Shown here: positions 1 through 8,730 of the stretch, piece by piece | How the letters are laid out: the number at the start of each line of letters is the position of its first letter | Numbering within the stretch: position 1 is the stretch's first letter | Source of the DNA: an uncultured Muribaculaceae bacterium | Lineage (GTDB): Bacteria; Bacteroidota; Bacteroidia; Bacteroidales; Muribaculaceae | DNA: 38,357 bases | Direction of reading: 5' to 3' | Assembly: GCA_910584735.1 (NCBI GenBank) | Contig: CAJUBM010000006.1 | Location: 1-38,357 of the forward strand | Translations under genes and position numbers: made by a program | The notes under the pieces: model-generated | Databases searched by the model: none | What the model was told of the DNA's origin: nothing | The model's input: only the letters and a program-made list of their open reading frames with translations

Positions 1-72
1 CTCTCTTTATTTGATGATTTCTAAACTAACGCGATTTTATCGCACCAGTAGTAGATTGAGATTAAGAAAATC

Positions 73-822
73 ATGATAATATACAGGTCTCTTGAGCATT
101 TTGGGAAGTACTGCCTCTTTATAAGGCGTGCTTTCGCAATACCTGACAAATGGAGTGTTTTCGGGCGTCGCACAGTTACCGAGATTTCAAAATTAGGTAT
201 CGATTCCATACCTTTGGTAATAATAATATCGTTGTTTATCGGCGCTGTGTGTACCATTCAGATGAAACTCAACACCACCAATCCGCTGATGCCCGCCTAC
301 TCTGTAGGTCTGGCTACGCGTGATATTGTGCTGCTTGAATTCTCCAACTCCATCCTCTGTCTGATTCTTGCAGGGAAGGTGGGATCCAATATAGCGTCAG
401 AGATAGGGACTATGAGGGTCACCGAACAGATTGACGCACTTGATATAATGGGGGTAAACTCCACCAATTATCTCGTACTTCCGAAAATCGTGGGCTTCGT
501 GCTGTTCATGCCGGTTCTCGGTGTATTCTGTATAGGCACATCATTGCTGGGCGGATATTGCGTGGCTTTCTTTACCGATATAATAAGCGTGGCGCGATAT
601 ACTTATGGTATACAGGCGTATTTCACCGAGTGGTATGTATGGTACGGCCTTATCAAATCGCTGGTTTTTGCCTTTATAATCGCATCCGTGGCCTCATTCT
701 GGGGATATTATGTCAAAGGAGGAGCTTTGCAGGTGGGAAAGGCATCGACCAACGCTGTTGTTTCAAGTTCTATCCTTATCCTGTTGTTCGACGTTATTCT
801 CACCAAACTCCTGCTACAATGA
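73..822 (+). CDS. mlaE: MlaE-family ABC transporter permease
   Basis: Inner-membrane permease of an MlaEF-type lipid/solute ABC transporter; family members move phospholipids between the inner membrane and the periplasm. The 249-residue protein is nearly all hydrophobic helices after a short basic N-terminus, with family-typical stretches such as GKVGSNIASEIGTMRVTEQIDAL around residues 97-119 (the conserved E-x-GTM-x-VTEQIDAL cytoplasmic loop). Its length matches the family. The stop overlaps the next gene's start in an ATGA arrangement (819-822), so the two are translationally coupled. The ATG at 73 gives the normal family start. No MCE (MlaD) gene follows directly. Confident in family; the transported substrate is inferred. 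Confidence 0.93.
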   Translation: MIIYRSLEHFGKYCLFIRRAFAIPDKWSVFGRRTVTEISKLGIDSIPLVIIISLFIGAVCTIQMKLNTTNPLMPAYSVGLATRDIVLLEFSNSILCLILAGKVGSNIASEIGTMRVTEQIDALDIMGVNSTNYLVLPKIVGFVLFMPVLGVFCIGTSLLGGYCVAFFTDIISVARYTYGIQAYFTEWYVWYGLIKSLVFAFIIASVASFWGYYVKGGALQVGKASTNAVVSSSILILLFDVILTKLLLQ

Positions 823-1598
823 TTGAGGTAAAGAATATAGTCAAGTCCTTTGACGGCAAGACGATACTCCATGATGTGTCTGCCAAGTTCTATAGCGGGA
901 AGACCAATCTGATTATCGGTCAGTCAGGCTCGGGCAAAACCGTGTTGATGAAGTCTATAATCGGCCTTATCCGCCCGGAAGAGGGGGAGATTCTCTATGA
1001 CGGCCGAAATCTGCTCGATATGACCGAGAAACAGGTTAAGGATTTACGCAAGGAAATCGGCATGCTCTTCCAAGGGTCTGCACTTTTTGACTCTGAGACA
1101 GTGCTTGGAAACGTTATGTTCCCTCTGATGATGTTCACGTCGCAGAGCCGTGGCGAACAGCTTGAACGTGCGCGATTCTGTCTGGAACGTGTAAACCTCC
1201 AAGGTGCCGAGAACAAATACCCTTCGGAAATTTCGGGGGGCATGCAGAAACGTGTAGCTATCGCCAGGGCTATTGCCCTTAATCCGCGTTATCTGTTCTG
1301 TGACGAACCGAACTCCGGACTGGATCCCAAAACCTCGATTCTTATAGACGAACTTCTTCACGATATTACCCACGAATATAACATCACCACGATAATAAAC
1401 ACCCACGATATGAACTCCGTGCTCGGCATCGGGGAAAATATAGTGTTCCTCAATAAGGGCTATCGTGAATGGGTCGGGGACAAACAGAAAATATTCACTA
1501 CCTCCAGCGAGGCTCTGAATGAGTTCGTATTCGCCACAAGGCTTTTCCAGGAGGTGAAAGATTACATCATATCCCACGGACAGCCTAAGGAAAGTTAG
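819..1598 (+). CDS. mlaF: MlaF-type ABC transporter ATP-binding protein
   Basis: Nucleotide-binding subunit that powers the upstream MlaE permease. With the start at 819 the protein is 259 residues, normal for MlaF. Walker A is GQSGSGKT (residues 34-41), the ABC signature is SGGMQKR, Walker B reads YLFCDEPNSGLDP, and the H-loop histidine lies in NTHDMNS. The reading frame stays open upstream to 558 but that part overlaps mlaE, so I chose the ATG that overlaps the mlaE stop by four bases. Membership of the Mla branch rests on the signature variant and on the neighbour. Confidence 0.94.
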   Translation: MIEVKNIVKSFDGKTILHDVSAKFYSGKTNLIIGQSGSGKTVLMKSIIGLIRPEEGEILYDGRNLLDMTEKQVKDLRKEIGMLFQGSALFDSETVLGNVMFPLMMFTSQSRGEQLERARFCLERVNLQGAENKYPSEISGGMQKRVAIARAIALNPRYLFCDEPNSGLDPKTSILIDELLHDITHEYNITTIINTHDMNSVLGIGENIVFLNKGYREWVGDKQKIFTTSSEALNEFVFATRLFQEVKDYIISHGQPKES

Positions 1599-1631
1599 AA
1601 AACAAAGCTCACACCCTTCTCCCCTATCCCT

Positions 1632-1994
1632 ATGGAGCCGACCTCGGTAGAGAAAATATATTTTTCAGCGTGTTATATTGCCGGTAGAAAATATTGGCAG
1701 GCCGATGAGGCATGGAGACTGCTGCATATAGGCTCTGTGCTGGAAATGCATCCTGAGCCTGACAACAGCCATGACCCGTGGGCTGTGGCTCTATATTTTA
1801 ATTCCGGCGACAACATCTATAAGTTAGGGTATATTCCTAAGGGAAAGAACCGAACCATCCATGCCTTGTTGCTGATGGGTTGGCAAGAGGTTTTTGAATG
1901 TCGTGTCTCAAGACTTGATCCGATGGCGGACTATGACAGCCAGATCGGCATCACTGTGAGTATCTTGAATACCCGAAATAGTAGCGCAGAATAA
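1632..1994 (+). CDS. Single-domain HIRAN protein
   Basis: 120-residue protein consisting almost only of a HIRAN domain. HIRAN domains (known from HLTF and Rad5) bind 3' DNA ends; bacterial stand-alone versions are little studied. Visible hallmarks are the EPDNSHDPWAVAL block near residue 40 (family pattern EP-x-N-x-x-D-x-x-A-V), followed by KLGYIPKGKNRTIHALLLMGW and a C-terminal strand. It starts 33 bases after mlaF on the same strand and may be transcribed with it. It ends 8 bases before the convergent TPR gene. Family call fairly sure; cellular role unknown. Confidence 0.8.
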   Translation: MEPTSVEKIYFSACYIAGRKYWQADEAWRLLHIGSVLEMHPEPDNSHDPWAVALYFNSGDNIYKLGYIPKGKNRTIHALLLMGWQEVFECRVSRLDPMADYDSQIGITVSILNTRNSSAE

Positions 1995-2002
1995 TGAGTT
2001 TT

Positions 2003-3451
2003 TTATATCGGCTTCAGCGGGTCGAAATCGGAATTGTCAGGTATTGATGCCGGATCGGAGGCATAACGCTCTATGTCGGAGGCAATTTTCAGAATCCCTT
2101 GCAGACGTATATTATCCTCAAAATCAGAAGTTGATGGCGGAGAAGCTATCATCATAGATGTTACGGACCTGGCTGTGTCATAATCCCCTGTCATCAAATT
2201 GGCGGCAGCAAATATCACAAATGCCGTAAGAGAGAAACGGTAAGGGATTCCGGCGTTTGCGTCTGAGGAATCCAAGACTGTATCGTTGTGGTGGCAGCAT
2301 GCGGCAAACAGGTTTCGCAGGTCTTCAAAACGGCGTGTTCGGTAGTAGAGTGACAGCAGGTATTCCAATGTCTTTTTCAGTCCGACTTCCCGATGGAAGA
2401 ATTCCATCATGAAAATAGCCTGTCCGAGGAGGTTTTCATCCTCCAGCATGGATGCCATACGCGCCCATCGCGCCTCATCGCGCCCGTTGCTTTCAAGAAG
2501 AAGTGTGCAGGCGGCCTGTACCTGTTCGTTTTGAGGGCTTAGGCGCATTATGTCGGGGAACACATATGCGTTTCCGCTCAGATCCTGATTCCAAAAATCA
2601 ATCAGAACTCCGGCAGCATCATCATTTTTCCCCTGTAGCTTAAGACCTTCCACGAGACCGCGTACGGATGCACTGTCAGAAGGGTCTTCATTAACAGCCA
2701 TGCGCAGTTCCTCGACAGCCTGTGGGAGTGCTTTGTCATCGTTAATTTTGGCTAAAGCCTTTAGAACTTTTGCAGGCTTGAAGTCGGGATTAAGTGCCGT
2801 GGCATAATCGGTGGCCGACAGACATTCTTCCGAATGACCAAGCGCAAGCTCTATTTTGGCCAGGAGCATCCAATTGTCTATATTGAACGGCTCCGATTCG
2901 GTGAGTTCTTCGGCAAGTGAACGAGCCAAAGGCAGATCTGTGCCGGCATCGCGCAAAGCCTCGGCCACCTCGAACTGTAGCCCGCGTACGTCCTCGGCCT
3001 TTTCTCGCAGCCGCCCGATATTCGCAGCCAGCAAGTCGGTATGTTTCATGTCTCGCAGAAGGTCTACCAACTTGATTACAGACTCCGAATCCAGGTGTTT
3101 GTGCCGTTCCAAGAGTTTGTCCAAGTCCTCTGCAGGATTTCCGTCCGGGAAGTGGTTTATGCCAAGAGCCAGGACGTCCCACAATGCCGTATCCGGGCGC
3201 CCGCTACGTCTCAGCATATCCAACCCGGCACGATTGTCGATATACGATACGAAGAACCCCATGCGTTCCCCAAGGAACTCATCGGCATCCGGGAACAGCC
3301 GTGCCGCCGTAAGGAATACGAATAGCTGCACCATCACGTCCCCTTCATCCTGGGCGTAATCGTAGATGTCGAGCAGTTCTTCCTTATCGTAAAAATCGGG
3401 TTGGCGTCCGGCCACGACCTCCGAACGGAAACGTTCGTAGAGGTCTTTCAT
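2003..3451 (-). CDS. Tetratricopeptide-repeat protein
   Basis: Cytoplasmic helical-repeat protein of about 482 residues. Several TPR-like units can be seen, for example the section with ARSLAEELTESEPFNIDNWMLLAKIELALG then CLSATDYATALNPDFKPAKVLKALA, which follow the W-LG-Y-A-A-x-P spacing. There is no signal peptide or membrane segment. It sits 40 bases downstream of glnS on the minus strand, presumably in the same transcript. The ATG at 3451 is used here; a TTG at 3472 (19 bases from the glnS stop) would add seven acidic residues and is also possible. No specific function can be read from the sequence. Confidence 0.82.
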   Translation of the reverse strand: MKDLYERFRSEVVAGRQPDFYDKEELLDIYDYAQDEGDVMVQLFVFLTAARLFPDADEFLGERMGFFVSYIDNRAGLDMLRRSGRPDTALWDVLALGINHFPDGNPAEDLDKLLERHKHLDSESVIKLVDLLRDMKHTDLLAANIGRLREKAEDVRGLQFEVAEALRDAGTDLPLARSLAEELTESEPFNIDNWMLLAKIELALGHSEECLSATDYATALNPDFKPAKVLKALAKINDDKALPQAVEELRMAVNEDPSDSASVRGLVEGLKLQGKNDDAAGVLIDFWNQDLSGNAYVFPDIMRLSPQNEQVQAACTLLLESNGRDEARWARMASMLEDENLLGQAIFMMEFFHREVGLKKTLEYLLSLYYRTRRFEDLRNLFAACCHHNDTVLDSSDANAGIPYRFSLTAFVIFAAANLMTGDYDTARSVTSMMIASPPSTSDFEDNIRLQGILKIASDIERYASDPASIPDNSDFDPLKPI

Positions 3452-3491
3452 ATATTCCTCGTCGTTCTCCAATACTGTAAGTCAGATTTTA

Positions 3492-5201
3492 TCAGTTCTT
3501 CTTCTGGGCTTTCTCCCAAGAATCTTTCAATGCAATCGTACGGTTGAAGATGAGGTTCCCCTCCTTGGAGTCATAATCGGGAGTGAAATACCCTATGCGC
3601 TGGAATTGGAACTTCTCCCCTACCTCCGAATTGTTGGCAATGAACGGTTCTACTTTTACCCCTTCAACAATCTTGAGTGAGTCGGGGTTGAGAAGGTCGC
3701 GGAAATCGCCCTCTTCTGCGGAGGGATTCTCCACTTTGAACAGACGGTCGTAGAGCCTTACCGTGGCATCCACTGCATGGGGGGCGGAAACCCAGTGGAG
3801 GGTTCCTTTCACCTTTCGCGCAGCCCCGGGAAGACCGCTGCGGGTGTCGGGGTCGTAGGTGCAGCGCAGTTCTGTTATATTACCTTCGGCATCCTTTACA
3901 ACTTCATCGCATTTGATGATATATGCTCCCTTAAGACGAACTTCCGAGCCGGGTGCCAGACGGAAGAACTTCTTGGGTGGATTCTCCATGAAGTCGTCAC
4001 GCTCTATATAAAGTTCGCGGGTAAAAGGCATCTCGTGGGTGCCGGCGCAAGGATCTTCGGGATTATTTTCCATCTCAACGGTCTCGGTAACGCCTTCCGG
4101 GAAGTTCGTAATAACGACTTTCAGAGGGTTGATTACAGCCATGGCACGTGTCGCGGTGGCATTAAGGTCCTCACGTACGGCATGTTCGAGCAACGATACT
4201 GAAATCATTGCCTCTTCAATCTTCGTATATCCGATACGGTCGATGAAATTACGTACACCACGGGTGGTATAGCCGCGACGGCGCATTGCCGATATTGTCG
4301 GCATACGTGGGTCGTCCCATCCGTCAACCAGGCCTTCCTGCACAAGTTGCAGCAACTTGCGTTTTGACATTACGGTGTATGTCAGATTCAGGCGGTTGAA
4401 CTCAATCTGGCGCGGGCGGTAAGTGCCATCGGAAAGGAAATCAACAAAATAGTCGTAGAGCGGGCGGTGAGGTACGAACTCCAATGTGCATATCGAATGT
4501 GTTACCCCTTCAAAGAAATCGCTCTGCCCATGGGCGAAGTCATACATCGGGTAGACATTCCATTTCGTCCCGGTGCGATGGTGGGGCGTCTTGATTATAC
4601 GGTACATTACCGGGTCGCGGAAATGCATGTTGTCGGAAGCCATGTCGATTTTTGCGCGTAACACACGGGAACCCTCGTCAAACTCACCGGCGTTCATACG
4701 TTCGAACAGGTCAAGGTTCTCCTCTACCGAACGGTTGCGGTAAGGGCTGTCCTGTCCCGGCTGTGTCGGAGTCCCTTTCTGGGCGGCAATCTGTTCGGAT
4801 GTCTGGTCGTCTACATATGCCTTTCCCTCCTTTATCAGGCGGACGGCCAGGTCGTAGAGTTGCGGGAAGTAGTCGGAAGCATAGCGTTCGTTCTCTCCCC
4901 AGTCAAAACCGAGCCAGTGTATATCGTCGCGAATGGCGTCAACATACTCTACATCCTCCTTTACAGGATTAGTGTCATCGAAACGCAGGAAGCATTTTCC
5001 ACCGAAACGTTCGGCGATGCCGAAGTCCATGCATATGGCTTTCGCATGGCCGATATGGAGGTATCCGTTAGGTTCAGGCGGGAAGCGTGTCTGAATACGT
5101 CCCGAGTTCTTCCCCTGTGCAAGGTCCTCGGTCACTATCTGTTCAACGAAATTAAGGCTCTTACCATCCTTTGGTAATTCGGTTTCCTTGTTTTCGACCA
5201 T
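3492..5201 (-). CDS. glnS: Glutaminyl-tRNA synthetase
   Basis: Class I aminoacyl-tRNA synthetase charging tRNA-Gln. The 569-residue protein has the HIGH motif in PEPNGYLHIGHAK (HIGH at 49-52), the KMSKS-type loop VMSKRKL near residue 280, and the C-terminal anticodon-binding beta-barrel region ending in RTIALKDSWEKAQKK, as in E. coli GlnRS. The frame is open for 52 more codons upstream, but that part is hydrophobic, low-complexity and overlaps the promoter, so the ATG at 5201 (MVENKETEL) is chosen. A TAACTTTG box lies about 80 bases upstream. It is first in a transcript with the TPR gene and divergent from rmuC. Confidence 0.97.
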   Translation of the reverse strand: MVENKETELPKDGKSLNFVEQIVTEDLAQGKNSGRIQTRFPPEPNGYLHIGHAKAICMDFGIAERFGGKCFLRFDDTNPVKEDVEYVDAIRDDIHWLGFDWGENERYASDYFPQLYDLAVRLIKEGKAYVDDQTSEQIAAQKGTPTQPGQDSPYRNRSVEENLDLFERMNAGEFDEGSRVLRAKIDMASDNMHFRDPVMYRIIKTPHHRTGTKWNVYPMYDFAHGQSDFFEGVTHSICTLEFVPHRPLYDYFVDFLSDGTYRPRQIEFNRLNLTYTVMSKRKLLQLVQEGLVDGWDDPRMPTISAMRRRGYTTRGVRNFIDRIGYTKIEEAMISVSLLEHAVREDLNATATRAMAVINPLKVVITNFPEGVTETVEMENNPEDPCAGTHEMPFTRELYIERDDFMENPPKKFFRLAPGSEVRLKGAYIIKCDEVVKDAEGNITELRCTYDPDTRSGLPGAARKVKGTLHWVSAPHAVDATVRLYDRLFKVENPSAEEGDFRDLLNPDSLKIVEGVKVEPFIANNSEVGEKFQFQRIGYFTPDYDSKEGNLIFNRTIALKDSWEKAQKKN

Positions 5202-5282
5202 AATCGTATGCTGTTGTGAATGTTTTACAAGAATAGGCAACACCCAAAGGGTCTTAGAGACAATGATGTTGCTAATAAGATG

Positions 5283-5290
5283 CAAAGTTA
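5283..5290 (-). promoter_or_regulatory. Bacteroidetes -7 box for glnS
   Basis: The minus strand reads TAACTTTG, an exact match to the TAnnTTTG consensus of the Bacteroidetes primary sigma factor, about 80 bases before the chosen glnS ATG. No -33 TTTG at the ideal distance was found, so this is a single-box call. Confidence 0.5.
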
Positions 5291-5332
5291 CATAGAAATT
5301 CGCAAAAATCGTGTTATATCGCAAAGTTTTCG

Positions 5333-5340
5333 TAATTTTG
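5333..5340 (+). promoter_or_regulatory. Bacteroidetes -7 box for rmuC
   Basis: TAATTTTG on the plus strand matches TAnnTTTG and predicts transcription beginning about 30 bases before the rmuC ATG. It faces away from the glnS box in the same 180-base divergent region. No clear -33 element. Confidence 0.5.
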
Positions 5341-5377
5341 TTAACACAAAACTTCAAAGTGAATATCCGATAGATTT

Positions 5378-6757
5378 ATGATATATGCAATTATTGCTCT
5401 GATGGGTGTAATAATAGGGCTTGCCGCCGGATGGCTGGTAGGCAAAGGCTCTGTACTGCCCAAGATAGGAGCGCTTGAGGCCGAGAAGGCCAGGCTGGAA
5501 GCAGAACGGCAGGGCGCGTTGTTACGTTCGCAGGAGCAGGCCGAGGTGATGAAACGACAAATCGAGCAGTCGGAGGCGCTACGTCGCGAGGAGTTTGAAA
5601 AGTCGCGTCTTGACGCCGAGCATAACGACAGGCTGTGGCAACAGCGTTTCGATGCCCTAAAAACCGAACTCGGCCGTATCCAGGCACAGGCCCTTGCCGA
5701 GCGGCAGAACTCACTGTCAGAGCAGAACTCACGGCAGATGGGTGAAATACTTGAGCCGGTGAGACGTCAGTTCGAGGAGTTCGGGCGTCTTACCCGCGAG
5801 AGCCATACGGCATCCGAAGTTGGTCGCCGCGAGTTGCAGGGGGCTTTTGAGACCGCCATGAAACTCTTTCAGCAGCAACAGCAGCAGGCGGTGGCGCAGA
5901 TTCGCGAACAGTCCGAGCGCATCGGCAATGACGCCGCCTCTCTAAGCAGGGCTTTGCGTGGCGACACGCGGGCCCAGGGACGCTGGGGGGAGATGGTGCT
6001 GGAGCATATACTTGAAGAAAGCGGCCTGCGCCGTGACCACGAATTCCGCCTGCAATCATCACGGGCGGCGGAAGACGGGCGCCAGCTGCGCCCGGATGTA
6101 GTTGTATGTCTTCCGGATGAACGGTCGGTGATAATAGACTCGAAAGTTTCGCTTACATCGTATGCCGCAGCAGTTGATGTTCAGGACACGGATCCCACAC
6201 AGGCGGAGAAACTTCTTACAGACCATGCCCGCAGCGTCAGACGCCATATAGACGAGTTGGCTCTTAAGGATTATGCTTCCACCGAAAAAGGCTCGATAGA
6301 GATGGTGATGATGTTCATGCCTACCGATTCGTCCTACATGGCCGCTATACGCTGCCAGCCCGACATTGTGGAATATGCCTTCCGCAAGCGGGTTGCTATC
6401 ATCACCCCGTCCAACCTTATGATGACCCTTAAACTTGTATATCATCTATGGCAGCATGACCGTCAGGAACGAAATGTGGAAAAGATAGTGCAGCGGGGCA
6501 ACGAACTTTATGCCCGCATGGCAGGTTTCATGGAAGCGTTCGCGGATATTAACAACGGTCTCGGGAAGCTACAAAAATCCTACGAACTGGCCGAAAAACG
6601 TCTCACCGGCCGTGGCGGAATCGTCTCGCAGTTCGAAATGCTAAAAAAGCTGGGACTGACACCAAAAAAACAAATCCCCGGCGCCGAACAGGCTCTTCTC
6701 GAGCAGGAGGCGGACGACCCCGTAAATATCGAAAGCCCTGAAACCGTTTCAGAATAA
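5378..6757 (+). CDS. rmuC: DNA recombination protein RmuC
   Basis: RmuC-family protein, 459 residues. E. coli RmuC limits inversion at short inverted repeats and is predicted to carry a PD-(D/E)XK-type nuclease core. Residues 1-20 form an N-terminal membrane anchor (IIALMGVIIGLAAGWLVG), followed by a long charged coiled coil to about residue 180. The conserved RmuC core follows: RGDTRAQGRWGEMVLEHILEESGL, then LRPDVVVCLPDERSVIIDSKVSL, then the helical part with FMPTDSSYMAA and RVAIITPSNLMMTLKLVYHLW. Length and order match the family. Divergent from glnS. Confidence 0.95.
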   Translation: MIYAIIALMGVIIGLAAGWLVGKGSVLPKIGALEAEKARLEAERQGALLRSQEQAEVMKRQIEQSEALRREEFEKSRLDAEHNDRLWQQRFDALKTELGRIQAQALAERQNSLSEQNSRQMGEILEPVRRQFEEFGRLTRESHTASEVGRRELQGAFETAMKLFQQQQQQAVAQIREQSERIGNDAASLSRALRGDTRAQGRWGEMVLEHILEESGLRRDHEFRLQSSRAAEDGRQLRPDVVVCLPDERSVIIDSKVSLTSYAAAVDVQDTDPTQAEKLLTDHARSVRRHIDELALKDYASTEKGSIEMVMMFMPTDSSYMAAIRCQPDIVEYAFRKRVAIITPSNLMMTLKLVYHLWQHDRQERNVEKIVQRGNELYARMAGFMEAFADINNGLGKLQKSYELAEKRLTGRGGIVSQFEMLKKLGLTPKKQIPGAEQALLEQEADDPVNIESPETVSE

Positions 6758-6811
6758 GTTTGGAGCTTCTCCCCTCATCTATTCTATAAGGTAATTACAT
6801 GTCAATCGGCA

Positions 6812-7789
6812 ATGAAAAATTATAGCTTAAGTATATACCGTATTTCTATCAATCGAAGAAACTCTCCTTTAGAGAAAGAGACCTTATGCGATTTTGACAA
6901 TGGTAAGGATCTGATTCAGATATTAGACGGTATGTTCCATTCTTGGGAAAGACAGACTTATAAAAGTCAGCCCTCATATGATGGAGATGATGAGAAACGG
7001 ATTTGCCGCATATATAAATGTCCGGGAGGGAATTTTGAGTACCATAATGTCGGACGATATATCTCAGGGATTATAGAGTCGGGAGAATACGGCACCGAAG
7101 AACCGATAATAGACTCGGATACGGGGGATTTAAAATATCTCAAAGGTAAAGATGATGCCCCGATGATTCCGTTCTATTTTCTCATTAATATCCCGGCTAA
7201 TTCAAAATTCGGCTATCTCATCCTTGAACGGATCAGCAATAACGGGATTTTCACCCTGCTCTCGCAAGCTATACAGCACTTTACGGGAAATATTGTAAGC
7301 GGCGGTTTCGTAATCCGTATCGAGCCATTCCTTGTACAAGAGGTATTCGACCAGAATATGACCTACATCTCTGATGCGAAAAAGATTATACTGCGCAATG
7401 TAGATTATTCAAAAACAATTCTGGATAAAATCACACAAAATCTTTCCGCAGGGGGTTCCGCCAATACGGACATTGTTATAAAGAGTGGCTCGCAAGGATA
7501 CTTCAATATTGGATGGCTGGGGGATTATATCAAAAAAGCCCGCAAAAACAAACGTAATCTTTACACGTTTCAAAATATAGAATGTGCAGATGTCGCATTT
7601 GAATTAAAGATTGGTGATAAAACGAGAACTGTCTCTGTAGCTCGATTAAATGGTTTGGGGACTAATATCGAAATAACCCATGACCTTGAATTTGGTAAGA
7701 ACGGTTATCCGACCTTTGAGAGTTTAGAGCATCAGGCACATATATTAATGTCGTACATACGTGATGAAAACCCGGAGAAAGAAGGATAA
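6812..7789 (+). CDS. Hypothetical protein, first gene of putative defence cassette
   Basis: 325-residue soluble protein with no family I recognise. There is no signal peptide or transmembrane segment. It is rich in beta-forming hydrophobic stretches; the middle holds PMIPFYFLINIPANSKFGYLILERISNNG (about residues 115-145), which looks like the core of an alpha/beta or beta domain. The C-terminal third is charged and basic (KKARKNKRNL) before a final strand-rich part. Codon use is visibly more AT-rich than in rmuC upstream. Its end overlaps the start of the putAbiC-like membrane gene by about 26 bases, so the two are translationally coupled. By analogy with two-gene abortive-infection units it could be the sensor or regulator of the membrane partner; that role is inference. 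Confidence 0.8.
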   Translation: MKNYSLSIYRISINRRNSPLEKETLCDFDNGKDLIQILDGMFHSWERQTYKSQPSYDGDDEKRICRIYKCPGGNFEYHNVGRYISGIIESGEYGTEEPIIDSDTGDLKYLKGKDDAPMIPFYFLINIPANSKFGYLILERISNNGIFTLLSQAIQHFTGNIVSGGFVIRIEPFLVQEVFDQNMTYISDAKKIILRNVDYSKTILDKITQNLSAGGSANTDIVIKSGSQGYFNIGWLGDYIKKARKNKRNLYTFQNIECADVAFELKIGDKTRTVSVARLNGLGTNIEITHDLEFGKNGYPTFESLEHQAHILMSYIRDENPEKEG

Positions 7790-8699
7790 GGGGAAAGAGA
7801 GCAAGGGGTTTATCTATAAAATAGCATGGGCGTTCGCTATAATTGCGATATTCTTGAGTATCGGATATGCCGTCCTCGTAGTTATAAACATATCCTCTGC
7901 CGCTTCAGCAGAACAAGCCCTGTTGAGCCAGATGAAAAATGCCATTGGCGACCTGATTGCCGGGACGGTAGGTGTATGTCTGTCCTTTTCAACTACTTTG
8001 TTCTTATTCATCACCTTCAGGGAACAACGCAAGCAATTTGATGAAACGAGGAAGGACTCTCGAAGAGAACAATTTGAAACAACGTTCTTCAACATGCTGG
8101 CAATGCTATATGAGGTGCGGAGGAATATAAATACTGAGATTAGCAATGTGACTGGCGGCAAGGAGAAAGGTCTTAGAGATGTTTTCATTGCGTTCTACAA
8201 TTATTATAATAAACAAACGTCTACCCCGCAATGTAAAGAGATTGAACGATACCTATCCCAGGAAAGACTTAATACTGTAGAGTTTGAAAAGGCCGAGCAA
8301 TATATGGGAAAAATTTACGAAGATTATATGGCGGATAAGGCCTATGATGTGGGCTATTATTTCCGATTCGTTTTCAATCTTATAAACTTCGTAATTGATA
8401 ATTGGGAAGGGCAGGTCGATTCCGATACGGAGATTCCACGTTATCTAAGTATGATACAGGCTCAGATGTCGAATGACGAACTCGGACTTATATTTTATGA
8501 TGCGGTCTCATCCCATGGTCTTGATAAGAACTATGAACAACGTTTTAAAGAGAATATAGACCGCTATGGATTTTTAGAAAATATAAGTGATCGGACTTTG
8601 ATGAACCGCTCTCACCATCAGATTTATCCCGGTACGATATTCAAATTCCTGAACCGGGATGAGCGCAAATTGAAACAGAAATTCAAGCAGCGCGAATAA
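7764..8699 (+). CDS. putAbiC-like phage abortive infection membrane protein
   Basis: About 311 residues. Two N-terminal transmembrane helices are visible: residues about 14-37 (AWAFAIIAIFLSIGYAVLVV) and about 55-80 (IAGTVGVCLSFSTTLFLFIT). They are followed by REQRKQFDETRKDSRREQFETTFFNML, the amphipathic linker and FETTFFxML signature typical of the Pfam putative phage abortive infection family (putAbiC). The rest is a helical cytoplasmic domain with RFVFNLINFVID and SNDELGLIFYDAVSSHG. The frame also has a GTG at 7761; the ATG at 7764 is chosen. It overlaps the upstream gene. Family known role: abortive infection against phage (AbiC of lactococci). Function here is inferred from that resemblance. 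Confidence 0.8.
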   Translation: MKTRRKKDKGKESKGFIYKIAWAFAIIAIFLSIGYAVLVVINISSAASAEQALLSQMKNAIGDLIAGTVGVCLSFSTTLFLFITFREQRKQFDETRKDSRREQFETTFFNMLAMLYEVRRNINTEISNVTGGKEKGLRDVFIAFYNYYNKQTSTPQCKEIERYLSQERLNTVEFEKAEQYMGKIYEDYMADKAYDVGYYFRFVFNLINFVIDNWEGQVDSDTEIPRYLSMIQAQMSNDELGLIFYDAVSSHGLDKNYEQRFKENIDRYGFLENISDRTLMNRSHHQIYPGTIFKFLNRDERKLKQKFKQRE

Positions 8700-8718
8700 A
8701 CATTGTTTTCGCGCTGCT
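8686..8718 (+). terminator. Perfect 11-bp hairpin over the stop codon of the putAbiC-like gene
   Basis: AGCAGCGCGAA (8686-8696) pairs perfectly with TTCGCGCTGCT (8708-8718) around an 11-base loop that contains the TAA stop. The stem is GC-rich but is not followed by a U-run, so it may be a weak terminator, an attenuator or an RNA-processing element that lowers expression of the small downstream gene. Confidence 0.5.
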
Positions 8719-8730
8719 CGTTTACATGAT

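Noticed and set aside
558..818. Upstream extension of the MlaF reading frame
   Set aside because: It lies inside mlaE in another frame; the ATG at 819 gives the normal MlaF length and the usual ATGA overlap.
5202..5357. 52-codon N-terminal extension of glnS
   Set aside because: It is hydrophobic and low in complexity, covers the promoter box at 5283-5290, and GlnRS homologues start near MVENKETEL.
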